60,000 nucleotides of DNA from Hydractinia symbiolongicarpus. Lineage: Eukaryota > Cnidaria > Hydrozoa > Anthoathecata > Hydractiniidae. Each line of letters opens with the position of its first letter. Within the stretch, counting starts at the first letter, position 1. The stretch lies in assembly GCF_029227915.1 (NCBI RefSeq), contig NC_079884.1, forward strand, positions 9,054,001-9,114,000. Direction: 5' to 3'. Shown piece after piece: positions 49,101 through 59,940 of the stretch. Position numbers and translations under genes: made by a program. Below the pieces are notes generated by a model. It saw only the letters and a list, made by a program, of their open reading frames with translations. It made no database searches and had not been told where the DNA came from.

Positions 49101-52100
49101 TTTTGATTGGCTAACTTACACACTGATGGGCGCCACAGTCATATTACAAGTTTGTAACGTTCGTTTAAAAACGAAAGAGATGAATGACAGTTTGCGAGCA
49201 GTGGGTTCCATTATGTTAATATTTCTATGGTTACGCATGCTAAAATACGCAAGGCCGTTTAAAACGTTAGGGCCGTTTGTTGTCATGTTGAGTCACGTTA
49301 CTGTGGATACGTTGAAGATTTTTCATTTGTCGATGCATTTCTTTGTGCCGTACATCGCAGCGTTCTGGGTAATTTTTGGGATGTACAATGTGGAGGGGTA
49401 CACAACAAAGGAAGGAGAGCTAGTTTATAACATTTTCCAAATAATGGTTGTGGGAGATTTTAACTTTAATAAACTTAAATCCCACTCTAACAAAATGGCT
49501 ATGCTTTTGTGTGGAACTTTCATCTTCTTCGCTGGAATTATCTGCTTGAATTTATTTATTGCTCTGATGTCAGATACTTTTCAAAGAGTTTACGACAATG
49601 CGAAAGCAAACGCAGTTATGGAAAGAGCTGCATCAATTATCGCATTGGAAGCTGATATTAACACGCGTATATTGCGAAGACATCGCAAGTGGGTGTCGCG
49701 AAAATGCGCGCCAGAAAGTTTGTACTACGACGACGATATCACGCAACCAGAAAGTCATGATTTAAAACGAATGACTATACAAATTAAAGAAGGTCTGGAT
49801 GGTGTTAACCATTTCTTAGATCAAAAGTTTGGAAAAATTGAGGACGACGAGCCAAACGATCATCACCCCGGGAACAGTGAAAATCAATTTGCTCAGGTAA
49901 ATGCGAAGAAAGAAAAGAGAGTTATCAGAAACGTATCAAATTCATCAGAAGTGAGAGAGCTCACAAAAACAATGAAAATATTTAAAACGGAATACTACAA
50001 ATCCATGATCCAAACAAGAGCTGAGATTGCCGGCTTAGGTTTGATGTTGAAAGAAATAATCGAGCAAAACGCCGCGAAAAAAGAATGGAGAGAAAAGAAA
50101 AGAAACTATGCAATGTTGTCTGAGTTAAACAAGTCAATAGAAAACAAAAAAAATCGACAGGAATTTTTGTTATTTCACCAGCAAAGCGACACGCTAGATA
50201 TAAGGGAAGAAAGTCCACATGCGCAAGAAGAAAACATATCACAAGAAAACACGTCACAATCTACGCCATTAAATGAAGAAAGTATTGGCTTACTAGATCT
50301 ACGAGGTACTCACGATTCTCAGGAAAATATATCGAATAATTTTCATGCAGAAAATTATCATACAGAAAATAACTTGTCTTCAATTGAGGATAGACTTCAG
50401 CCTGAGACCAACATTTTAGTGAGTGCAACCAATGATGAAGTTGGAATACCAAACGAAGGTTTTTTTGAGGGCTATACCTACAAAGATACCTCAAACTCAG
50501 ATGACCAATTAATAAAAGCAACTTGGAACTCGATATTTTCAAAAATTGTTACCCAACAGAAGAACGAGAACGGAGAATCGACATCGCAAAAACCCGAACC
50601 CGGCGTTTACGTCATGCATTCGACACTGTCGACAATAGAATCTTCCGATGACGGCAGTGACGACGAAGGAGAAAACTAAGGATTTTCACATTTAAATAAC
50701 TGTAAAATTATTTAATTCACACTTACTATAAAAAAATATTGTTCACACTTACCATGAAAAAAGGCTTTCCTTGAGTTAGTATAGCTCGGTTTTCTTTATG
50801 AGAAATCTGAAAAATAAAAAAACCTTGAGACAATTAAATTACCTGAAGTGGATAAAATTTGGCAAGTATTTAATTTGGCGAATGATAAATTTAAAAAAAT
50901 TTGGCGAAGATTAAATTTGGCGAATACAAAAAAATGTTTATTTTGGCGGGGATTTATTTTGGCAAAAAATAATGTTTGCGAGAAATTTTTTGAAAATAAA
51001 AATTCTTTTTTACTAAAACTAATTTTTGCAACGTTGTCCTGATATTGCGCGAGAATTAAATTTTTTCATTTCGCTAAAAAAAATTTAATGACATTTTGTT
51101 TCCCAATTTATACTGTTTTTCAAGCGCTTTATCTAGACTACAATACAAAGAATTAAAGTTGAAATTCAGATATATATTAGATGTAGTCTTGGTTATATGG
51201 AGTTTGAGGTGAATTAAAAGAAAAAAATCCAAAAAAAAAAAAAAAAATCCAAATTTTCCTGGAATTAATTTTCACGAATAGCGAATTTCTTAATAATTTT
51301 TGCGGTGACTAATTTTCGCAAACTCAGAAAATTTGCGAAAATTAATTCCCTTAAGGTAAACAAACAAAAAAAAAGCGACTTTGTTTTTCAGTTTTATTTA
51401 ACTTTCCGCTCAGCAAAGATAAAATCAAAACTGTTTGAAAGACTATTCTATACCTGTATAGCTGTTGAGTGATCCTGATCATTACTTAATATGATGGTGT
51501 CTACACCACATGTACGTAACTGTCTACCAAGCCCCTGCATCATTGTATCGCATATCACCTTTAGAGAAGTCGAAGGACGTGGTGGTCCCTTGAAAATTGA
51601 TTTAATTTCTGGAATCTAAAAGTAAGCACTTTCAAAGTTATAAAATGAATTGCAACCAGTAAAGTTAATCGAGCAAACATGATTACCAAAGCAACGGGAT
51701 ACAAAAAATTGTTAAAACAAAAAAACGCTGGGTAGTGTTCAAAAGAAAATTTTTATTCGATATTAGGCGTGAAAATATCAAACAATTTTATGCCACTATT
51801 CCGTTTGTCATAGCTTTCTGCGGTAGTTTTCAAAAAAATAGTGATTTTGCTTTTGAGATCAATTTGTAATCAACTCGTAATTAATGGAATTTTAATGTCA
51901 CCATCGTGTTCGGCATACATTTTTGGTTCGCTGTGTTAATATCTGTCGAAAACAGACACAAGCACCAGACAAAAAACAAAAAATTGTTATAAAAAAAATT
52001 CCAAATAATAAAAAGATCTTTGTTTAAAAAACAGGAAGTAAACCCTTTTGCGTATTCAGAATTGGAATATCAAAAAAAGATAAACATGAAAATTAAAAAG

Positions 52101-55100
52101 TTTCAAAATATATGCACTCTTACCTTCTCTTTGTCTGTCCGTTTTTCATATTTATCTTTACGTTTGCTAAATAAATAAAATGAAATTTCTTCAGTTTCTT
52201 TTACATAAATAACACCAATTGGGTTATCAAAGTACAGCTAGATTTTTCACTTTTTACTTTAAACGAAAACAGATGAGAAAACTTTTAATATTTCGGCACG
52301 AAAAACTCTTTTGAAACAAAAGAATAATTAACAGAATAACCAATCAAATTTCAGTACTATGTTATTCTATTACATTTTAATTTTAAGTATGAACCTGGTT
52401 TTCATGAGATTAATCTTCCAACTATCATGGAGGTAACAAATGTGAACTTGATACATTTTAATAACTTTCTTTTAATAATTTGAGCCATTTTCTAGATTAA
52501 TACTGGCACACAACACCACCATTTTCGTTTCACAAAAATTAATACAAAAACTAATACAAAAAGTTGATACTCTTTAAAATAGAGAACATCCAGTGTATGG
52601 TAACGTAACCGAGTGTCAATACAAATGTTATTCACAATTACTTTTCATATCTTTTTGGTTTCAGCCATTTCAACTTCACATTTTCAGTAAGATTGACATC
52701 TATCTTTGTTTCTTTTACAACACGTTGAAGGAGAGCATATACTTCAACCAAACAGTAAGCGTCTAAAGCTAAAATTGAATTCAAACATCAATAAATACCT
52801 TTAGCCCATACTAAGTATCTTTTGCATAAAATGTAGGATATTAAGTACCTGCATATTCAATTTGTTGGTGACTCAAAGGACGTTTCTCCCAATCTGACAC
52901 TTGGAATGTTTTATTTAATCTCTTTCCCAGTGTTCGATTAACCAACAGACTCAATCCCTTTTCATCTAGAGCTGCTTTTTTAGCAGCGTATAAGTATGGG
53001 GCCACCTGTGGATGTGACGTAATCTAAAGAAATCAAATTTGAATTTTTAAACTACGGAGACGCCTAAAAGTGTTTTTACTTGCTTCCAATGTTTGTATGC
53101 CAGTGTACAATAATTAAGCGTATCAAACATATAATTTTGGCGATGCTAACGACGGCCGTGTTTTTTGTAATTTGATTGCAGTCAACAACGCTTAAATGGT
53201 AACCAGCCTTTAAACTAAAAACATTCATTTAATTAAGACTTAAAGCAATTCTTACCTTTCCACTTATCTCACAAAGATCAACCAGGTTATGTGAATGTAA
53301 TATAAAATCTTTTACACATAAGTACATGCCCATCAAAATCTTCAAGTCGCCAGTTATGCCATAACCTGAATGTAGGAAACAAAAAATCATCATTCAGTTT
53401 TGCAACTATTTGAGAGGACGTAAACTTCTTATTATGGAAGACCCTAGATTTGAAATATAGGCCAGTTTAAAAAAAAGCAAGAAAAATTGCTAATACAACA
53501 CAACATGAAAACCATACTTTAAATCAAGTTAACACTAACTGAAAAAGAATTGCCAATTCGAAACAAACACCAATTGTCAAAGAGGAGTGTTTATTACAAA
53601 TTCCAGGTTAAGGGTGTATTATGGCGAAAAAACAGTAATAATCTCGCTGCATGTAACTAAAAAAGAAAATGTCTCAACAACATAACCTCACCTACTTTTA
53701 CAACCTGAGTTGATGTAAAAAACTTGAAGAAAAATTGTTCCAATACACCTTCGGAACCATGCACAACATACAAAGTAAACAAATCGATTATGTAAACATC
53801 CGTCTGAGTTGCTACTTGAAGAATTGACACCCTGAATAAAAAGAATTGAAATAAACACAGGGCCGTTAAATTTCAAATGGGAATTTCATTAGGGTGGTCT
53901 TAGGAATTATTGAAATCTTATTCCTGTACAACTTGCATAAAATGGGCTATAAGTCTTATATTTTGTAGTGAATATAATTAACTCTCTAATAAATCAGGAA
54001 ATTCGAAGTAAATTTTAATTAGTTTAGCGGCTACTTAGAACGCTGGATTATACACTGAAACAAGTTGTAACATAAAATCCTGGTGAAAAGCTCACATGCA
54101 ACAGACCTAAATTGTACAACTTAAGTATATCTTCTGCGGTATTATAACCACACACCTTTCCTTTGTTTTTTGATAGTTTGCAACAATTTTCAGAGAGAAT
54201 CTGCAAAATCCAAGACCCCCAAAAAATTGAGAATTTTAGGTATTCAGATTTTTCAAGTATAATTTAATTTTTTTAAATATGTAAAGGATGTAATAATTAA
54301 AGTATATCATCAGGAATTATTTTTATAAACAATCAAAATTTTACATACTGCTCTTCTTCGCAACTTTTTTGCAGTATTTTTTGTGTTTTTTCTTAAAATT
54401 ATACAGCTCAACGTCTAACATACCGATCTTGTTCACCTGCTCTACACATAGTTGGCTTCCATTCCGCATCAAAGCCAATAATTTGACCACTCTAAACAAA
54501 TTATACTTTTAGCTCATCTGTTTACCTTTCCACTCTTAAAATAGAAGGTAATATAAAGCAGATGTATAGACAAGTAAAAAATAAGAAGAATTTAAGGATA
54601 GCTAAATTTTAATATTTTCAAGACTATTTACTATATTACTTGAAGCTCACCTCACATGATAAACCCAGTTAATTTTAAAATGAAAGAGCTTGAAAAGTTA
54701 TCTAGGACTTTGTACATAGTTTCGACATATTTGAATTCTCTCTTTAGATTTTGGAAGTTCCACTAATTAATATTATAAACTAGCTTTAGATGAGGTATTA
54801 AATTTACCAGTTTTACTGAGGTAATATGTTTAAGCCATTTAGACAGACGTTATGAACAGTTTGCATAAATATTAGTATTTAATTATTATAATTATGCTAG
54901 GTAAACAGCTACTTGATGATGTCATAATTTCGCATAATTAGTGAAGGTTTTAAGCCCTATATCTTTGAAAAAATGATAATTCTAGATAATTTTCCACCCC
55001 CTTTCATAGAAAACCAACTTGTTTTAATAGTACTTACTACAAATAAAATAGGCATGATTTTGTTCAACTTTTCTGCAGTATCAATCATATGTATGTTATC

Positions 55101-57845
55101 TTTTGATAACTTCAAATTGTAATATTCCTCTTGCAAAACATCCTCTTCACTCACAAAACCTTGTGAGAATGAAAATGCTGAACGAGGTGTACCAGCTTCT
55201 ATCTCTGCCTCCCAGTCTTCTGTTCCACAATTACTACCTCTGATATCATCCTCCATTTTTTGTTCACTTGATTCATCTTCTAAAGACATATTTGTCTCAT
55301 TTTCCAAAGACATATTTCTTTCAAATTCTCTATAAAGGAAATAAAAAAAGGATAATTCTCACCTATTTGGTGAAGCAAAGAAAGACGCAAAATCGTAGAC
55401 TGATTAACAAACATAATGCAATGCATAGATTTAATACAAGTTATAGAAAAGCATGGTTGAATGTTCACGGCTTTCTGTCAAATTTTTTATATCATATATA
55501 CCAGTTTATACATACCTGGAAAACTGACTTAATTCTTGTCTCACTTCAACAGGGAGATTCTTTGGATGAAGTTTTAGTCTGATTGCCCAGTTGATTGCAT
55601 ATTCCAGTAAATCCATCTCGTAAAATTTTAATATGAGCTGCATTTGTAAAAACGGCTTTCCTGAAACTGCTGTCTACAATAACAATAACAGATACGTAAA
55701 AAAAAACAAAGCAAAACTTACAATTAGTCTTTGTCAATTTATACAGATGTATCTATTGAATGTATACATATATTAAATTTATGATAAAAAAAAGAGATAT
55801 CGTAGCCTCTTGAGCATTTAAATATATGGTATGCGTCATAATGAATTGGAGAAGTTTTTCTATACCTCAATTAAGTTATCCCATTTCATAATGACGCTGG
55901 CTGAACCATTTGTATTTTCCTAAAAATGTTAGTTCTTTACAGGATGATGCAAATGCTTTTATTTTAAAAAAAGTAAAACCTACCTTTTATACCATAATAT
56001 GATAGAGTTCTTAAATAATACTAGTCGTCAACCTGTTAAAAAAACCACGGGGTCGCCCATCTTTTATATACTGCATTTCGTGTCTCAGTAACAGACAGAG
56101 AAATAGACAGATGACGGCTATTATTATAGAGACAACAAAGTTTGAGGTATTAAGTTTTTGCGACAATAAAAAGTAATTCATTATACTGTTTAGCTACAAC
56201 CATCGAAATAATAGTGGGAAAACTGTCCATTTTTAGCTCAAATAGGCAAACAACATTAGTACTTGGCCAGCTTTTATTTTGCCTGGGTGTAACCAATGTC
56301 AAAAACACACCTTCCACAATCTCCGCATCATAAAACAATACTTTCTACGACCCAGAAAGCTCAAATATGGTGAAATTGGGGAATGTTAATGTCAGCAAAA
56401 ATTAGCAGCCCAAGATCCTAAGTTCGCTAAAAACATTGAAAAGTGAACTTTCATAAGTTTGGAGTGTGTGTTACTTAGATAGAAAAAGGGCTCTTAACTG
56501 GTTGTGATCTTTGAAATTCTGCCCTCTTTCTCAAAATACTTTTTATGGGGTTATACCTAGTTGATTTTGGATTTTACTTTTTACACTGTCATTAGCTCTA
56601 GTAGCCAATGACAGTGTAAAATGTTTGAACCAGTGATTGTTAATTATTGGTATACATGTACTGTATCTGGTGTTTATTGTATTTATGAACAATTTTACAT
56701 AGCATGCACTCTTTAATCACCAATTTTAAGCCAGAAAACTTCGAAAAAAGGTTTGAAATAATCAAATTTGAGCAGACTTCCAATTAATGAAGAGAGTTTT
56801 GAATAATGCTACTTTTGGAGATATAAATGAAACCGTTTTAGGTTGCTGAAACTCTGGCTTTGTTTATAGCATCTTAAAATCTTCTCCATAGAAAATATTA
56901 ATATTGCAACAATTTAAAATGTTTTTCCCACATATTAAGATTTCCGTAAGGGATTTTATCAGCTCAAGAATTAATCAACAATGTAGAAAAGTATCACACA
57001 AAAAGGTAAATAAGATTTACAAACCTCTTTCATTCTCATTCTAATAAGGTAGAGCAAGCTGGCAATATTTTTTGCTTCAAAGATCTTTGGAAATTCATCT
57101 AGAAAAGAACAATGGATTCAATATCAGCTGACAAAAAAAAAAAGAAATGAAAACTTGTATCTTTACTTGGAGATAAATTATATCTTTTAACAGCTTTTTC
57201 CGCAATCTTTGTTAACGTTTTATGTTGAAGTTTTGATGAATCTTTAACCTTTAAATCTTTTTCTCTAAATAGGAAAAAAAATGATTGCATACCGTATAAA
57301 AAATTGTAACTTGGTAACCAAAATATTAAAGCTAAAGAATTTTTACAATGTCACCTATTAAATGAGGAATTGTTAAAATTTTAAGCTATGCCTGCCTTCC
57401 TTTTAACATTTCTTTAATCTTAAAAGTTGTAGGTTTTTGATAAAAAAATAAAAGCTTACACAATCATTTTTTGAATATCAGATTCCTTCATTCCACAAAG
57501 CTTGTTAAGAAAGGACACATAATCACGTTGCAAGTATTCATCATCACCAATATATGTTTCCAAAACTTGAATTAAATCACTTGCAAGCAACGGTAACATC
57601 ACTTCTTCCTGTTCAAACTGATGCTGAAGTTTCAAAGTATATATAATGATAACAGTCTCTTTTAGTTTTTTGCATTTTAGGTTGTCAAGCTGTATGACAT
57701 CTGCCAATGACGTATTATCATCTTGATCTAATTGAAATGTTGCGTTTATTTTGTCAAGGTAGTTGTATCCACCACGACAGACAAATTCAAGTGCTTGACG
57801 TTTGTGACTGTATAAAGGTTGAGGCAGATGTTCACCATTTTGCTT
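43144..57845 (-). CDS. EXD3: Exonuclease mut-7 homologue (EXD3-like), 16 exons, 5' partial
   Basis: Predicted nuclease joining a DEDDy 3'-5' exonuclease domain to a Mut7-C domain. Minus-strand exons: 57845-57460, 57264-57167, 57098-57025, 55919-55866, 55673-55516, 55329-55038, 54491-54424, 53831-53692, 53365-53256, 53023-52849, 52768-52642, 52166-52124, 51615-51454, 50806-50753, 45454-45326, 43497-43144. Each has AG/GT borders, all phases agree, and 807 codons precede the stop. Numbered from the first visible residue: exo I GFDAEW (D362, E364), exo II GYGITGDLK (D430), exo III YAALDAY (Y517, D521), Mut7-C VICDTMMQGLGRQLR from 595, and a four-cysteine zinc ribbon (C689, C692, C769, C772). The N-terminal part is helical, as in EXD3. 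The first visible exon opens with an acceptor after an in-frame stop, so the start codon lies upstream of 57845. Human EXD3 is about 876 residues. In worms MUT-7 acts in small-RNA silencing; the substrate here is unknown. Confidence 0.93.
44743..44838 (+). repeat. 95-bp dispersed direct repeat, copy 2
   Basis: Partner of 41914-42008. The two copies flank the last EXD3 exon; this copy is in the last intron. Confidence 0.8.
46721..46853 (+). promoter_or_regulatory. TATA-like element and upstream ORF before the TRP-type channel
   Basis: TATATAAA at 46721-46728 is about 180 bp upstream of the channel ATG, a plausible TATA box. Between them, ATG at 46785 opens a 22-codon ORF ending with TAA at 46853. 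A transcript starting near 46750 would carry it as an upstream ORF. A possible acceptor (tttttaccag, ending near 46826) would instead mean a spliced leader region. Both readings are inference. Confidence 0.3.
46907..50679 (+). CDS. Ankyrin-repeat TRP-type cation channel (TRPA-like pore), 4 exons
   Basis: Six-helix cation channel subunit of the plasma membrane. Exons: 46907-47465, 47841-48088, 48168-48293, 48535-50679; introns 375, 79 and 241 bp. Phases agree and give about 1025 residues. A charged N-terminus (1-160) with a DQHDEDGHDKYEKNGEW stretch precedes about four ankyrin repeats (roughly 160-300; GRTPLHVACAVDYPEMVELLL is typical) and a degenerate linker. Membrane segments: S1 about 380-402, S2 418-435, S3 499-518, S4 530-550, S5 572-594, S6 630-655. 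The pore loop has MVVGDFNF (GDFNF at 617-621), comparable to the GDINY of TRPA1. S6 ends NLFIALMSDTFQ, as in TRP channels. The last 300 or so residues are hydrophilic, partly coiled and acidic. Four ankyrin repeats are few for TRPA (usually more than ten), and TRPV is not excluded. The ATG follows an in-frame TAG at about 46805. The gene lies antisense inside an EXD3 intron. Confidence 0.9.
50848..51010 (+). repeat. Degenerate ATTTGGCGAA-type short repeats
   Basis: ATTTGGC / TTTTGGCGR words recur six or seven times at irregular spacing. An open frame runs through it only because the repeats lack stops in that phase. Located in an EXD3 intron, just downstream of the channel gene. Confidence 0.45.
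51261..51349. mobile_element. Short inverted-repeat element in an EXD3 intron
   Basis: Begins GGAATTAATTTTCACGAA and ends with the near-complement TTTGCGAAAATTAATTCC, giving about 18-bp inverted termini around 89 bp. Similar TTTTCGCGAA-type words recur near 6.0, 43.8, 44.6 and 47.75 kb, so this looks like a small dispersed family. Confidence 0.5.
51888..51955 (+). repeat. Solo relative of the 42.3 kb tandem repeat unit
   Basis: Contains atgtcaccatcgtgttcggc and ctgtcgaaaac, matching the 129-bp unit with scattered changes. It is in an EXD3 intron. Confidence 0.5.
56021..56132 (-). mobile_element. Degenerate miniature Helitron inside an EXD3 intron
   Basis: Minus-strand copy of the same family: TCTCTATAATAATAGCCG at the 5' end and gacgaCTAG followed by T at the 3' end. 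The hairpin is decayed on one arm (CCCCGTGG versus AACAGG). It lies in the intron between exons 57025 and 55919. Confidence 0.65.
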
Positions 57846-58284
57846 CTAAAAATTAAAATTGTTTATCTTATATTTCTTATATTTATTTAATATATAATGC
57901 AACAAAACAATAATTATATAATAAAATTAATGAAGCATTATTTATTTATTATATTTTGATTATATATTTATCTATTTAAGCGCTATCATATTTAAAAAAA
58001 TATGACACATAAAATGTAAAAAAAAGAACTAGAAGATAAAAATAAAAAGAAGGTGGGATCTTTAGCGAATGGTATAAAATATTAATGAATAAAGTTGCAA
58101 CTTTTTAGCTAATAAATTCTAACAATAGCAAAATATTCCATATCAAAACAAAAAAATAAAAAAGAAGTTATTATAAAACTAATTAAATAGATGTTGTTAG
58201 ATTTTTCTTATGCAATGAATTTTTCTCTTGGACTAACTCACATATAGAATGAATATATGAAACAATACTAATATGTGAGTGGAA

Positions 58285-59139
58285 ATGATGTCAGGGTTAC
58301 GTTATTTCATATTTAGTTTAACTGTCACAATAGCTTTTATTTCTATCATAATCCACATAATTGGAATTGGACTGCTTGTTTACACACAAAACAGAATTCA
58401 CCACAACCAAAAACGTTATCTTATTCACTTGAACATCGCAGAAGTTTTACTTCTCATATTCGTATTTCCAATGGTGTATCAACTAACATTCACTCAAGAC
58501 CTTGTAATACTTTACGATGTTTTCGCCTTGATGGAAATGGGAGGCTTCTCAGTTGTGTGGGTCTTATTAATGGTGCTTTTAACAATTGAAAGATTTCTAG
58601 AGGTTTGGCTGAATATAACATATGAAGTGTATATTACCAGGCGGAAAATTAACTTATCCATAACTGCAACATGGATGACAGGCTTCATAGGAACTATCAC
58701 TGTATTTACTTCAAAGTACATTTTCAACTTTCACCCAAAAGAATTCATACACCATGTTATTTATCCAACCTTCATCGGAATACTTCTGCTGATATTTCTA
58801 ATTTGTTACGGGTATATTTATTACAAGTTGTACAAAATAAATAAAGTGGATACGGAAGTCCACAATGGTAGGAGGATCTTAAGGAAAGATCATCACTTCA
58901 TTCCTTTCTGGATGATAATCAACTTTGTTTTGTTCATTATAGTTCCAGAGGTTACCATTTCAATTACTAATTATATCTACACCTTCAATAAATACAATAC
59001 ACCATGGTTGTTATTAGGTTTGATGCTTTATTCTTTTGGAACACTGAATAATGTTTTCATTTATGTGATATCTAACGTTGTTATGAGAAAAAGGGTATAT
59101 CAAGTACTGTTTACCACACATAGTAATTCAGATTGCTAA
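58285..59139 (+). CDS. Rhodopsin-like GPCR, intronless orphan receptor
   Basis: Single uninterrupted frame of 284 residues with seven hydrophobic segments, roughly at 7-32, 42-64, 78-105, 124-146, 160-184, 206-230 and 240-265. Class A hallmarks are present in altered form. The DRY motif at the end of helix 3 is ERF (TIERFLEVW). NPxxY in helix 7 is NVFIY. The helix 2 acidic position appears as LNIAEVLLL, with E replacing the usual D. The C-tail is short. I cannot assign a ligand. Two adjacent ATGs (58285, 58288) can serve as start; the frame extends two codons upstream only through GTG. AATAAA follows the stop by 41 bp. The gene is transcribed opposite to EXD3 and lies 440 bp beyond its first visible exon, so it may sit inside a 5' EXD3 intron. 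Lineage-restricted intronless receptors of this kind are common in cnidarians. Confidence 0.88.
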   Translation: MMSGLRYFIFSLTVTIAFISIIIHIIGIGLLVYTQNRIHHNQKRYLIHLNIAEVLLLIFVFPMVYQLTFTQDLVILYDVFALMEMGGFSVVWVLLMVLLTIERFLEVWLNITYEVYITRRKINLSITATWMTGFIGTITVFTSKYIFNFHPKEFIHHVIYPTFIGILLLIFLICYGYIYYKLYKINKVDTEVHNGRRILRKDHHFIPFWMIINFVLFIIVPEVTISITNYIYTFNKYNTPWLLLGLMLYSFGTLNNVFIYVISNVVMRKRVYQVLFTTHSNSDC

Positions 59140-59179
59140 TGTATATACGTCATTTTTTAGTTATATATTTCCCATCACA

Positions 59180-59185
59180 AATAAA
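59180..59185 (+). terminator. Candidate GPCR polyadenylation signal
   Basis: AATAAA 41 bp after the receptor stop codon on the same strand, a typical position for a poly(A) signal. Confidence 0.4.
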
Positions 59186-59940
59186 ATCATGGTTTTAATG
59201 CAAACTGAAGTAGCCAAAGAACTGCTTTGAATTTTGTAATGTATTTAAGTTGTTTCAATGTAAACATGTTATGTGATAATTCTAATTGATATTACTTATC
59301 TACAGTTGTGGTGTGGTGAGATTGTTATGGGTCTGGTAACTTGCTTAGCAACCTTCAGGTCTCACATCCATCCTTTTAACACTTTTCCCTTACTGAACAA
59401 CCTTTCCTTACAACTTTTTTGGCTTTAGGCAAAAAGGCTAAATTGCCACTGTTGCCATTCACGAAAATATGTTCTCACAAATTTAATTCAATTCGGTCAT
59501 TCGCAAAATAATTTTTTCAAACCTCGGCCTTAACAAAATTGGGGGATATATATTAAGTCAATGTGTTAAATCATAAACCACTAAATTTTGACCCTACTTG
59601 ATGTTGCTTATTCACAGAAGTAATATTTTTCTTTCGCTGATATGTACTGTCATAGAAGTGGAGCCATCAGTCCGTGACTTCCTGCACAGGTTTTGAGAAC
59701 CCTTACATAAATAAATGATCAGATGATGATTTCTCTGATGAATCTGAAAAATTAAATTCTTACAAAAACTAAACCCATTATATTCTTTTGAAACACAAAG
59801 TTCAAAACCTTGGCAAAATATTTTGAAGACGTTGTGTGTAGTGGTAGCCATTTTTATGGGTTTTTTTATTTGGTTTTCTTTGGAGCAAAAGACTAATGTA
59901 TATATAGTGTACCACCCTGGGTGTGATGTAACTTGAAAAT
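59186..59940. other. Sequence after the GPCR, possible small EXD3 5' exon
   Basis: Mostly non-coding. On the minus strand an acceptor (tttaatttttcag) is followed by about 37 coding-like bases (SSEKSSSDHLF) and a donor (gtaagg) near 59700-59745. This could be an upstream EXD3 exon, but its phase does not match the first assigned exon directly. Confidence 0.2.
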
